DNA from: Gemmatimonadota bacterium
GTDB taxonomy: Bacteria; Latescibacterota; UBA2968; GCA-2709665
Assembly (NCBI GenBank): GCA_028873695.1
Contig: JAPPNU010000019.1
Coordinates: 16,001 to 80,000, forward strand
Reading direction: 5' to 3'
DNA length: 64,000 nucleotides
Below the pieces are notes generated by a model. That model ran no database searches. It was given only the letters and a program-made list of their open reading frames with translations, and was not told where the DNA came from. A program made the position numbers and the translations under genes. Of the stretch, positions 17,555 through 26,681 are shown piece by piece (the stretch's first letter is position 1; every line of letters starts with the position of its first letter).

Positions 17555-18406
17555 TTACGCCGACTCCATCAGCGGCTCGAGTTGCAGCCGTCGGCGGGGA
17601 TGCCGCAGTCGCCGGAGGGCCTTTTCCTTGATCTGGCGGACCCGTTCCCGCGTAAGGCTGAACCTGGTGCCGATTTCTTCCAGCGTCATTGCTTCTTCAT
17701 CGCCTAACCCGAAATAGAGCCGCAACACTTCCGCTTCGCGGGCGTCGAGCGTTTCGAGGACCATCTTCACCTGGTCCTTGACCGACTCGTCGACCACTTC
17801 GAGGTCCGGCGCCTTTTGGGAACTATCCGGCAGGATATGCAGCAGGCTGTGGTCGTCGTCGTCTTTGAAAGACGCATCGAGCGACCAGACGTCGCGCGCC
17901 CTGAGAAGCGTATCCTGCACCATGTCCACGGAAACGCCGAGTTTCTCCGCGATCGTCTCCGGATCGGGGTCGGCCTCTTCCGTCTGTCGGATCTCCCGCG
18001 AAACCTTTGCGATATTGTGCAACAGATCGATGCGGTTGATGGGCAGCCTCACCACGCGCGAATCCTGCGCCAGGCTCTGATGAATGGCCTGACGGATCCA
18101 CCAGACCGCGTAGGATATGAACTTGAATCCCCGCGTACCGTCAAATCGTTCGGCGGCCGTCATCAGACCCATGTTTCCGGCACTGATAAGATCGGCCAAC
18201 GGCACCCCATGGTTCTGGTACTCCCTGGCGACGCTGACCACGAATCGGAGATTCGAAGCAACCAGCCTGTCTCTGGCCTTCTGGTCTCCCTTTCGAATCC
18301 GGTGTGCGAGTGCGATCTCGGTCTCCGCGGTAAGCGGCTCCGAAGAAGCAATATCCCTCAGATAGAGATCAAGAGACTCGCTGTCCTGAATCATTATTCC
18401 AGCCAC
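17555..18406 (-). CDS. rpoD: RNA polymerase sigma factor, RpoD/SigA type, short form
   Basis: The 283-residue protein is a sigma-70 family factor with regions 1.2 (SLDLYLRDI), 2 (NLRFVVSVAREYQN, the core-binding and promoter-melting segment FKFISYAVWWIRQAI), 3 and 4 (LTRERVRQIKEKALRRLR, the -35 recognition helix). It lacks region 1.1 and the long insert found in E. coli RpoD; this short form is common in Bacteroidetes-related phyla as the main sigma factor. GGAGG lies 8 nt before the GTG at 18406, which fits better than the ATG four codons later. A PTS EIIA-like gene lies 47 nt upstream on the same strand. A stationary-phase RpoS-like role is an alternative. Confidence 0.9.
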   Translation of the reverse strand: MAGIMIQDSESLDLYLRDIASSEPLTAETEIALAHRIRKGDQKARDRLVASNLRFVVSVAREYQNHGVPLADLISAGNMGLMTAAERFDGTRGFKFISYAVWWIRQAIHQSLAQDSRVVRLPINRIDLLHNIAKVSREIRQTEEADPDPETIAEKLGVSVDMVQDTLLRARDVWSLDASFKDDDDHSLLHILPDSSQKAPDLEVVDESVKDQVKMVLETLDAREAEVLRLYFGLGDEEAMTLEEIGTRFSLTRERVRQIKEKALRRLRHPRRRLQLEPLMESA

Positions 18407-18453
18407 GTTTCAATCCTCCGCAAAATCAGTGTGCGCTTCACGCGTCTAACTTC

Positions 18454-19002
18454 TTACGTCGCCGGGACGTACTCCATGCACGCCTCCGGCAGGGCCCCGT
18501 GCAGGCGCATCTGCCGCAGCAGCAGGCGATTCATCTCTTCTGCAGTACGGGACTCCAGGAAAGTTTCGGTGAAATCCTCGTGGAAGAGCCGGCACAGATA
18601 GCCTAGAAGCGGCAGGTATCTGATGTCGCCCTCGGCGGGCACGGCCACGAGGCAGATAAGCCGAACCGGCTCAGGATGCGTATCCGAGTGAAAATCCACA
18701 CCGTGTCCGGAAATGCCCAACGCCATACCGAGATGCCTTGCAGAACCGCAACGTGCGTGGGGAAACGCAATCCCGTTGCCGACTGCGGTACTCTCGAGGT
18801 CTTCCCTGTCCAGAACCGATTGCAGAAATCGCAGACTGTCCGTCACGTAACCCGAGGCGTGCAAACGGTTTACGAGCGCTTTGATTGCCCCCATCCGATC
18901 CCGGGGTTCCAGGTTCCGGACCATCGTCGCCGGGTGAAAACCGACCACACCGCTCAGGTCCGTTTCCCATTCACTGCTGTAGTGGAACTTTGATAGCGCC
19001 AT
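18454..19002 (-). CDS. PTS EIIA type-2 domain protein (PtsN/FrwB-like)
   Basis: The 182-residue protein is a stand-alone fructose/nitrogen-type PTS EIIA domain. The phosphorylatable histidine is in the signature GNGIAFPHAR (His82). Family features include the hydrophobic segment VRLICLVAVPAEGDIRYLPLLGYLCRLF. Such proteins accept phosphate from NPr/HPr and usually regulate other proteins by contact rather than transport sugar. No other PTS gene is in the window. The gene is 47 nt upstream of the sigma factor gene, so the two may be cotranscribed. A GGAGAA site is immediately before the ATG. Confidence 0.85.
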   Translation of the reverse strand: MALSKFHYSSEWETDLSGVVGFHPATMVRNLEPRDRMGAIKALVNRLHASGYVTDSLRFLQSVLDREDLESTAVGNGIAFPHARCGSARHLGMALGISGHGVDFHSDTHPEPVRLICLVAVPAEGDIRYLPLLGYLCRLFHEDFTETFLESRTAEEMNRLLLRQMRLHGALPEACMEYVPAT

Positions 19003-19274
19003 TTCTCCAACCGGGAATTTCAGGATTCAGTTCAATCCGAAGTTGCGTTCGTAGTCAGATGCGCCGATTTCCCCGAATCAGCAAGCTGTTAGAATGCAAT
19101 TATTGCAGCAGGCCCGACGTCAGCGGGCGGTGCCGAATGGCATCCTGCTGTTGGATGACGCTGAAAAACGGCGCCATAAGACGGCTATCGGGTCGATCAG
19201 CAAATCCGATGGAACCGTTTCCCAATTTATAAGCAACTTTAATGCCAATTCTTCCAAGTCGTGTACATATGCTT

Positions 19275-19316
19275 GTTATAAATAAACTTACGCCCGACGA
19301 TCCTGATCGCCGGGCG
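19275..19316 (-). terminator. Strong hairpin, candidate terminator
   Basis: CGCCCGACGATC and GATCGCCGGGCG pair over 12 positions (11 Watson-Crick). Read on the minus strand it is followed by TAAGTTTATTT, a loose T-rich tail, as a terminator for the ntrC-type gene would be. It may be bidirectional. Confidence 0.45.
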
Positions 19317-19341
19317 CTACATATTCGTCCCCGTGTCCCTG

Positions 19342-19358
19342 CTGGCGCAATATTTGCA
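19342..19358 (+). promoter_or_regulatory. Sigma-54-like -24/-12 element
   Basis: CTGGCGCAATATTTGCA has GG and GC separated by exactly 10 nt and agrees with most of the consensus YTGGCACGRNNNTTGCW. It points toward the 3' end of the convergent sigma-54 activator gene, with no obvious plus-strand gene downstream, so it could drive a small or antisense RNA or be chance. Confidence 0.35.
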
Positions 19359-19367
19359 CTCGAACCC

Positions 19368-19380
19368 GCGCAAATTGCGC
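19368..19380. promoter_or_regulatory. Perfect palindrome, possible operator
   Basis: GCGCAAATTGCGC is a perfect 13-bp palindrome around a central A, located 11 bp from the -12 element. Part of it is echoed in the adjacent GGCGCAATATTTGC. A protein-binding site is possible; no binding protein is known. Confidence 0.3.
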
Positions 19381-19394
19381 AAAAATTGCAGCCC

Positions 19395-19412
19395 GGAGCC
19401 ACCCGGGGCTCC
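19395..19412 (-). terminator. Hairpin just after the NtrC-type gene
   Basis: GGAGCC/GGCTCC forms a 6-bp stem 24 nt beyond the stop codon at 19436. On the minus strand the sequence GGGCTGCAATTTTT follows, so the T tract is offset by 9 nt. It is a moderate terminator candidate. Confidence 0.4.
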
Positions 19413-19435
19413 GAAACCGCCGATTGTGCCGATAC

Positions 19436-20797
19436 TCAGGCGCCCAGGTTGTATTTCTTGATCTTGTATTGCAGCGCGCGCACACTGATACCCAGAATCC
19501 GGGCCGCATCCTTCCGGTTCGAGGTCACGTGGGCCAGCGTGTTCTCTATTAACAGGCGTTCCGTTTCCTCTATGGAGGAATTCAATGGAATGACAAGATC
19601 CTGCCGGACCGGTGCGGTCTCGCGGATGGCCCCGGGCAGCCGTTCGGGGCCGACCCGGGTTTCCGGGCACGTCACCACGATACGCTCCACCGTATTCTTC
19701 AGTTCCCGGACGTTTCCCGGCCATGCGTAATTCAGAATCATCCGCATCGCGTCTGGTGTGAATCGTTTCCTGGATTTCTGATGCGCCGCGCAGAGTTCAT
19801 CCATGAACGTCTCCACAAGCAACGGAATATCGTCCTTGCGATCCCTCAATAGCGGCAGCCGAATGGGTACGACGTTGATCCTGTAGAACAGGTCTTCCCG
19901 GAATCGACCCTCCCTGACTTCCAGATCCAGGTTTCTGTTCGTGGCAAAGATGATTCGCACGTCGGCCTTTCTCGATTCGTTGCTGCCGACGGGCGTATAT
20001 ACCTTTTCCTCCAGAACGCGCAGGAGGTCCACCTGATTCGCCGGTGGAATCTCGCCGACTTCATCGAGGAAAAGCGTGCCGCCCTCCGCAGCCGCGAAAC
20101 GTCCCGGCTTGTCGGCGTGGGCACCCGTAAACGCGCCTCTCAAGTGGCCGAACAACTCCCGCTCGAACAATGTCTCGGGAACGGCTCCGCAGTTTACGGC
20201 GACAAGCGGGCCCTTGTTGCGGCTGCTACGCTGGTGGACGGCCCGGGCGACGAGTTCCTTGCCCGTGCCGGTATCGCCCATGACCAGTACGGGCACATCG
20301 GTAATCGCCGCCTGCGCCAGCGTTTCGCATACATGCTGCATGGCGGCGCTCCGGTTCACGATCTGGCCGAAGTCCTGCGTCGAACCCAGCCAGGCCCGGA
20401 GTTCCTTGTTCTCGGCAACCAGCGCCTGATGTTCCAGGAGGCGTTGCAGGGACAGATGAAGCCGCTTGAGGTCCACCGGCTTTGCCAGGTAATCGTACGC
20501 GCCCAGCCGCATGGCGTCTACCGCCGTGGAGACCTCGCCAAAGGCGGTGATAATGATGACGCCGGTATCGGGGCTGGACTTCTTCAGCCCCTTCAAAAGG
20601 GTGAGGCCGTCGATTCCCGGCATCTTGAGGTCCAGTACAGCCGCGTGGTAGACCCGCGCTTTCAGACGTTCGGCCGCCTCCTCGCCGTCGTAGGCGACAT
20701 CGACCGAATACCCGACGTTAGTCAACGACTCCCTGAGTCCCTCACATATGTGGTACTCGTCGTCGGCCACGAAGATCCTGATGTCTCTCGCTTTCAT
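19436..20797 (-). CDS. Sigma-54-dependent response regulator, NtrC/AtoC type
   Basis: The 453-residue activator has a receiver domain (residues 1-120, phospho-acceptor Asp56 in LDLKMPG), an AAA+ sigma-54 domain (about 140-375) and a Fis-type helix-turn-helix at the end (NRKDAARILGISVRALQYKIKK). Walker A is GDTGTGKE, the sigma-54 contact loop is the intact GAFTGA, and Walker B is GTLFLDEVGE. It therefore should remodel sigma-54 polymerase at enhancer-dependent promoters. GGTGGAG precedes the ATG. The cognate PAS histidine kinase lies directly upstream. Regulated genes are not evident; rpoN is not in this window. Confidence 0.95.
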   Translation of the reverse strand: MKARDIRIFVADDEYHICEGLRESLTNVGYSVDVAYDGEEAAERLKARVYHAAVLDLKMPGIDGLTLLKGLKKSSPDTGVIIITAFGEVSTAVDAMRLGAYDYLAKPVDLKRLHLSLQRLLEHQALVAENKELRAWLGSTQDFGQIVNRSAAMQHVCETLAQAAITDVPVLVMGDTGTGKELVARAVHQRSSRNKGPLVAVNCGAVPETLFERELFGHLRGAFTGAHADKPGRFAAAEGGTLFLDEVGEIPPANQVDLLRVLEEKVYTPVGSNESRKADVRIIFATNRNLDLEVREGRFREDLFYRINVVPIRLPLLRDRKDDIPLLVETFMDELCAAHQKSRKRFTPDAMRMILNYAWPGNVRELKNTVERIVVTCPETRVGPERLPGAIRETAPVRQDLVIPLNSSIEETERLLIENTLAHVTSNRKDAARILGISVRALQYKIKKYNLGA

Positions 20798-20853
20798 TTC
20801 ACTCCACCGGCGCGACCGTTGTCTCCGGCCCTGGGCGCCGACCGGCAGGCAGT

Positions 20854-21924
20854 CTAACCGGCTCGCCCGCCGACCGGCAAATGAATCCTGAACACGGTTC
20901 CCTTCCCTGTTTCGCTCTCCACGTCGATGCGGCCGCGGTGCTGATGGATAATCTGCCGGGCGATGGAGAGGCCGAGTCCGGTTCCTTCGTCGCGGGTTGT
21001 ATAGTAATACTCGAAAATCCGATCGATCTCCTCATCCGGAATCCCGCAGCCGGTATCCGAAATTGACAGGCAATTATGGTTGCCGTCGGAGTCCATCCAC
21101 GTTCGCGCCCGCAGTTGCCCGTCGGATTCCATAGCCTGGAAGGCGTTTACCGTTATGTTCAGGACGGCCTGACCCAACTGGCTTTCATCTCCATTCACCG
21201 CGGGAAGACCCTCATGAAGATCCAGGTCCAGCCGGATGCCGCGTTCCCTGGCTTCCGGAGAGACCAGATCGAACACATGCCGGACCACGTCGTTCAGGCT
21301 GATCCGCCGCAGGTCAAGCCTCGGCGTTCTGGAAAACCTCAGGAAATTATGCACGATCCGGTCAAGCCGCTTCATCTCCATCCGGGCGATATTGAGCCTG
21401 CGGTATATGCGGCTCCGCATCCCCTCATCCACTGCCCGGAGGTCGTCTTCCAGGAGTTGCAACTGAATGTCCACCGCACCCAGCGGATTCCGGACTTCGT
21501 GCGCGACCGATGCGGCCAGGCGACCGAGCGCGCTCATCTTGGCATCCTGGTACGTCTCCCACTCCATTTTCTTCAGGGCGGAAACGTCCTGCACAACCAG
21601 AACCAGCCCCTGTTTCGATTCCGCTTTGAGATATGACGTGGTTGCGCCCAGTCGACGCATTCCGCCGTCCCCGTGCCGCAACATCAGATCCCTCGGCACC
21701 GGGTACAGGCGACCTCGAAATCCGGCCTCCAGGATCTCAAGCAGTTCGGGGCTTGCGGAAAACAGCTCGTCGGCCCCGCGCCCCACAACCTCCTGTCCGG
21801 CCAGTCCCAGCAGGCGAATCGACGCCCCATTGGCCAACACGACAGCGCGGCGCCGGTCGAACGCAATCACGCCTTCGTTCAAGCCCTCCAGCAGCGCGGC
21901 GTATTCCGAGGCGGATTTCGGCAT
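20854..21924 (-). CDS. PAS sensor histidine kinase, NtrB/AtoS-like
   Basis: This soluble kinase (356 residues from this start) has a PAS domain (residues 5-110, GVIAFDRRRAVVLANGAS), a HisKA domain with the phospho-acceptor in SVAHEVRNPLGA, and an HATPase domain. The HATPase boxes are N (ITVNAFQAM), G1 (ISDTGCGIP) and G2 (GTGLGLSIARQI). No membrane segment is present, so it senses a cytoplasmic signal through PAS. The Met at 21924 has GGGGGAG 6 nt upstream and is preferred to one ten codons earlier with no clear site. It lies 56 nt upstream of the response regulator gene and forms a two-component pair with it. Confidence 0.93.
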   Translation of the reverse strand: MPKSASEYAALLEGLNEGVIAFDRRRAVVLANGASIRLLGLAGQEVVGRGADELFSASPELLEILEAGFRGRLYPVPRDLMLRHGDGGMRRLGATTSYLKAESKQGLVLVVQDVSALKKMEWETYQDAKMSALGRLAASVAHEVRNPLGAVDIQLQLLEDDLRAVDEGMRSRIYRRLNIARMEMKRLDRIVHNFLRFSRTPRLDLRRISLNDVVRHVFDLVSPEARERGIRLDLDLHEGLPAVNGDESQLGQAVLNITVNAFQAMESDGQLRARTWMDSDGNHNCLSISDTGCGIPDEEIDRIFEYYYTTRDEGTGLGLSIARQIIHQHRGRIDVESETGKGTVFRIHLPVGGRAG

Positions 21925-22093
21925 GTCGGCTCCCCCGGTGACCTTCAATTGCATCTAACCTATGCGGTCGGTCCGCAAAAGGCAAGCCCGAATCTCCGTT
22001 TTCTGACCGGTATTCGTGCACCGCTCCGGACGCCGGCGCCGCGATACAAACGGGAGGAATTCCCCCTATCTTACGGAAAAATAAAGAAAAAAC

Positions 22094-22122
22094 TTGACAA
22101 CCGTGAAATCTTGGTTTACTTT
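22094..22122 (+). promoter_or_regulatory. Sigma-70-like promoter for rho with long leader
   Basis: TTGACA (22094-22099) is followed after 17 bp by TACTTT, or after 15 bp by TTTACT. Transcription from here would give an untranslated leader of about 225 nt before the rho ATG. The interval up to the start codon is pyrimidine-rich, with repeated short C/T runs, and holds no gene. Confidence 0.5.
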
Positions 22123-22353
22123 TTCAGTGTAATCCTCCCGCTTCCTTCCCACTTTTTTACCGCACATTTACAGACGGCTCCTCGCTTCAGGCATCCTTTG
22201 TTAGACGAACTTCCTCTGATCCGCCTCCGTTTGTCAGACACGTCCGACCCGTTTCTCCGCTGCTGCCTCCGGCTATCCGGGTTCGGCCGCAGTTTCTGAG
22301 AGATACGCCGGCTGTATCCGTCACGCAGCATCTTCAACAAATTGGATCCGCCA

Positions 22354-23661
<1,308 letters not shown>

Positions 23662-23700
23662 ACGTCCCTCGCAAACGGCTGTCAGGACCCGCCATTTGCG

Positions 23701-23880
23701 GTTTAACCTCAACTCGAAAAAAGAAAACAGTCAGATTGGCCACAAAGAGCTTGAATGCAGGTAGAGGTTCCGAACACGTCCAGCAACCTCGTGTATCCTG
23801 GTAATCCGCAATTTAATCGCCTTTATCAACTTGCACATATACGAACTAACGTCACCGAAAAACGATGAATCCTGGTTAAG
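23701..23880. repeat. Dispersed repeat, family 3, copy 1
   Basis: This intergenic block between rho and rpmE matches 45873-46098 in several segments in the same order: CTCGAAAAA, TTGGCCACAAAGAGC, GTGTATCCTGGTAATCCGC, TAATCGCC, and AACGTC near the end. There is no gene in it. The copy here is shorter by an internal stretch of about 40-50 bases. Confidence 0.75.
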
Positions 23881-23883
23881 TTC

Positions 23884-23912
23884 TTGCGCGGAAAACCTGT
23901 TTTGCATATATT
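23884..23912 (+). promoter_or_regulatory. Sigma-70 promoter for rpmE
   Basis: TTGCGC (23884-23889) and TATATT (23907-23912) are separated by 17 bp, with start of transcription about 45 nt before the GTG of rpmE. The -35 box begins directly beyond the family 3 repeat. Confidence 0.65.
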
Positions 23913-23962
23913 GTGGGGCTGAATTCGTCGTCGCTTCATCCGGATGAGGGGGAAATTGTCAC

Positions 23963-24220
23963 GTGAAACCGAATATACATCCCGAATACGTGGAAACCAC
24001 CATCACCTGCGCCTGCGGGAATTCCCTGGAAACGCACGGAACCGTGGCGGGCCTGCGGGTGGACATCTGCTCCAACTGCCATCCGTTCTATACGGGCAGA
24101 CAGCGACTGGTGGACACGGCGGGCATGGTGGAACGGTACCGGCGGCGTTACAATCTGGACAACGAAGAAGCCGGGGACGTGCCTGGACAGGCTGACGCGA
24201 AGGCAGCCGCCGAAGTCTAG
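23963..24220 (+). CDS. rpmE: 50S ribosomal protein L31
   Basis: L31 is a small protein of the large ribosomal subunit bridging to the small subunit. The 85-residue product starts MKPNIHPEYVETTITCACG and has cysteines CAC and CSNC plus the signature CHPFYTGRQRLVDT, the zinc-binding C+ form. The C-terminal 20 residues, Ala- and Gln-rich, go beyond the usual 70-residue length. The start is GTG with AGGGGG upstream. The gene has its own promoter and terminator. Position next to rho and prfA is a common bacterial order. Confidence 0.96.
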   Translation: MKPNIHPEYVETTITCACGNSLETHGTVAGLRVDICSNCHPFYTGRQRLVDTAGMVERYRRRYNLDNEEAGDVPGQADAKAAAEV

Positions 24221-24240
24221 CCCTCCCGTATGTCACACGC

Positions 24241-24300
24241 AAGGTGAAACGGCATCGACCGCCTTCCGGCAGTCGTGCGTACCGCTTCGCCTTTTTTGTT
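24241..24300 (+). terminator. Intrinsic terminator of rpmE
   Basis: AAGGTGAAACGG pairs with CCGCTTCGCCTT around an inner hairpin (GCATCGAC/GTCGTGC) and is followed by six Ts. It lies 20 nt after the rpmE stop and about 70 nt before prfA. Confidence 0.7.
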
Positions 24301-24370
24301 GCCTTTCCGGCCAGTCATATCGCGCCGCAGAGAACGCTTTGACCATTTGAAGAACTGACGGGGAAGTCGC

Positions 24371-25459
24371 ATGTTCGGTCAACTGAAAGACGTTGAAAAC
24401 CGATTCGAAGAAATCCGTGCTGAAATGGCTCGACCGGACGTTGCGGCGAGGCCCGGCAGGTTCAGAGAGCTCACCATCGAGTTTCGTCGTCTCGAAGAAA
24501 TCGTCAGCTGTTACCGCGAATATCGGCAGGTTGCAGCCGGCCTGGCGGAAGCCGGAGAAATCATCCGGGACTCGAACGACGCCGAACTGGTCGAGATCGC
24601 CCGCGAGGAGCACGCCGAGCTCGAAGGTGAGGAAGCCCGGCTTGCGGGGAAACTCCAATTCCTGCTGATCCCCCGGGATCCCAATGACAGCAAGAACACC
24701 ATCGTGGAGATCCGCGCCGGAGCCGGAGGCGAAGAGGCGGCGCTGTTCGCGGCCGATTTGTACAGGATGTACACCCGTTTCGCCGAAACAAAGGGGTGGC
24801 GGGCCGAACTGCTCAGCGCCAATCCGACCGGCATCGGCGGATACAAGGAGGTCATCTTCTCGGTTGGCGGAAGCGAGGTCTACGGAAATCTGAAGTACGA
24901 AAGCGGCGTACACCGCGTCCAGCGCATTCCCGAAACCGAGTCCAGCGGGCGCATCCATACATCCACTTCCACGGTTGCCGTACTGCCCGAAGCGGAAGAC
25001 GTGGATATCGAAGTCCGTCCGGAAGAAATCAGGGTGGACGTCTACCGCTCCTCGGGCCCGGGAGGCCAGAGTGTCAATACCACCGATTCGGCCGTTCGGA
25101 TTACCCATTTACCCACCGGATTGATCGTACAGTGCCAGGATGAAAAGTCCCAGCACAAGAACAAGGCCAAGGCGATGAAGGTCCTCCGCGCGCGGCTCCT
25201 GGACCGCGCCCTGCAGGACCAGCGGGAAACAACCTCCCGGAGCCGGCGGGCTCAGGTCGGCACAGGCGACCGTAGCGCTAAGATACGCACGTACAATTTT
25301 CCCCAGGGGCGGGTTACGGACCATCGGATCAAACTGACACTCCACAGACTCGAAGAGACGCTCGAGGGCGACCTTGACGATTTCATCAAGGCCCTGCGCC
25401 TGGCCGACCATACCGAGAAGATAAAAGACGGCGAACAGAACGCCAGAGTTCCCACATGA
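24371..25459 (+). CDS. prfA: Peptide chain release factor 1
   Basis: RF1 recognises UAA and UAG stop codons and triggers peptide release. The 362-residue protein carries the universal GGQ motif at residues 231-233 (SSGPGGQSVN) and the codon-reading PxT motif as PET at 187-189, which identifies RF1 rather than RF2. Domain 1 is the helical N-terminus. The downstream prmC gene encodes the methylase for the GGQ glutamine, but a 160-bp repeat separates the two in this genome. GGGGAAG lies before the ATG. Confidence 0.97.
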   Translation: MFGQLKDVENRFEEIRAEMARPDVAARPGRFRELTIEFRRLEEIVSCYREYRQVAAGLAEAGEIIRDSNDAELVEIAREEHAELEGEEARLAGKLQFLLIPRDPNDSKNTIVEIRAGAGGEEAALFAADLYRMYTRFAETKGWRAELLSANPTGIGGYKEVIFSVGGSEVYGNLKYESGVHRVQRIPETESSGRIHTSTSTVAVLPEAEDVDIEVRPEEIRVDVYRSSGPGGQSVNTTDSAVRITHLPTGLIVQCQDEKSQHKNKAKAMKVLRARLLDRALQDQRETTSRSRRAQVGTGDRSAKIRTYNFPQGRVTDHRIKLTLHRLEETLEGDLDDFIKALRLADHTEKIKDGEQNARVPT

Positions 25460-25481
25460 TACAAACGGGCCCGGAGCTTAG

Positions 25482-25641
25482 CAGCCCGTTGAAAAAGTCC
25501 ATCCGGGCTACGGCCGGCCCTTGCGGTCGAAATACGGCGTTGCGCTCCCTCGCCGAATCGAAGGATGGGACTCGGTCGCGCGCCTTGTCTTCGACCACAT
25601 TGGCTCGGCCTCGCCTGCAGAGCGACTTTATCAACGGACTG
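25482..25641 (+). repeat. MITE-like dispersed repeat, family 1, copy 2 (full length)
   Basis: The element is 160 bp with imperfect terminal inverted repeats CAGCCCGTTGAAAAAGTC and, as its inverted partner, CAGTCCGTTGATAAAGTC. It sits between prfA and prmC. A reading frame remains open through the whole element into prmC, so it could read through without a stop. Confidence 0.9.
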
Positions 25642-25656
25642 TTCGACGGGCAGGCC

Positions 25657-26532
25657 ATGGCCGGATCCTCCTCGCTACCCACCACCACCGATACCCTCGC
25701 CGTTTTGGCGCGCAGCCTGGCGGACGCCGGCGTACCGGATCCACGCGCCGACGTTGAATGGCTGCTTGCGGCCGTCCTGAAAACCAGCCGCTCCGGCCTG
25801 TTCGCGAACCCGCGTCGACGACTTACGCCGGCGCAGTATGAACGGCTTCGGTATTTCGTGCAAGAGCGGCGCGCGCGCGTGCCGCTTCAGCATTTGCTTG
25901 GCGAAACCGAATTCTTCTCACTGCCTTTCTACGTCGGTCCCGACGCGCTTATTCCCCGCCCTGAAACCGAAATTCTCGTTGAAACGCTTGTCGACCGCCT
26001 GGATGCCAACACCGAACCGCGGATACTGGACGTCGGAACGGGGGCCGGTCCCGTAGCCGTAGCGCTCGCGCATTCGCTGCCCGGGAGCCGTCTGGTCGCA
26101 ACCGACGTTTCTCCGAGAGCCCTCCGGCTGGCGGTCCGCAATGCCTGTCGCAACGATGTACGGCAGCGGATTGCCTTCGTCTGCGCGGATCTTCTCGCCG
26201 CGTTCCGGTCGCGCGCCATGTTCCACGCGGTCGTTTCAAATCCACCCTACGTCGCCACCGGCGACCTGCCCAACCTTCAGCCCGAAGTCCGCTGCTTCGA
26301 CCCCCCGCTCGCGCTCGACGGCGGGCCGGACGGGCTCGCTTTCCACCGTTCGATCATCAACCAGGCGCCGGAGCGCCTGTACGAGGGTGGGTGGCTGGCC
26401 CTGGAAGTCGCCGACGGTACCGCTCCCGACGTGAGGGAACTCCTGGCAGAATCGTCCGGGTTCATCCACGAACGGACCGTACCCGACCTCACGGGTACGG
26501 AACGCGTCCTGCTGGCCAGAAAACGCGCGTAG
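25657..26532 (+). CDS. prmC: Peptide chain release factor N5-glutamine methyltransferase
   Basis: PrmC (HemK) methylates the glutamine of the GGQ motif of release factors with S-adenosylmethionine. The 291-residue protein has the helical N-terminal domain (LADAGVPDPRADVEWLLAAVL), IPRPETE, the SAM motif DVGTGAGPVAVALA and the catalytic NPPY at residues 195-198. The Met at 25657 is 16 nt after the repeat and gives the usual family start. The frame is open upstream to 25456 through the repeat, which I treat as not coding. It is the natural partner of prfA. Confidence 0.94.
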   Translation: MAGSSSLPTTTDTLAVLARSLADAGVPDPRADVEWLLAAVLKTSRSGLFANPRRRLTPAQYERLRYFVQERRARVPLQHLLGETEFFSLPFYVGPDALIPRPETEILVETLVDRLDANTEPRILDVGTGAGPVAVALAHSLPGSRLVATDVSPRALRLAVRNACRNDVRQRIAFVCADLLAAFRSRAMFHAVVSNPPYVATGDLPNLQPEVRCFDPPLALDGGPDGLAFHRSIINQAPERLYEGGWLALEVADGTAPDVRELLAESSGFIHERTVPDLTGTERVLLARKRA

Positions 26533-26681
26533 CTTGCGCCTTGTCCCTGCATGACATCTGCTTGACCCCCAATTTGCCGATCTGTATATTGACTTCCCGT
26601 ATCGCGCCCGACTTGACTGTCGGTACTTCCGCCGGCGCCGATCCGCGTTTCCTGCCCGATTCCAGTCCTTCAGGAGTCTCC

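Noticed and set aside
23662..23700. Terminator after rho (CGCAAA/TTTGCG hairpin)
   Set aside because: The stem is only 6 bp with a long loop and no real T tract, so it was not listed.
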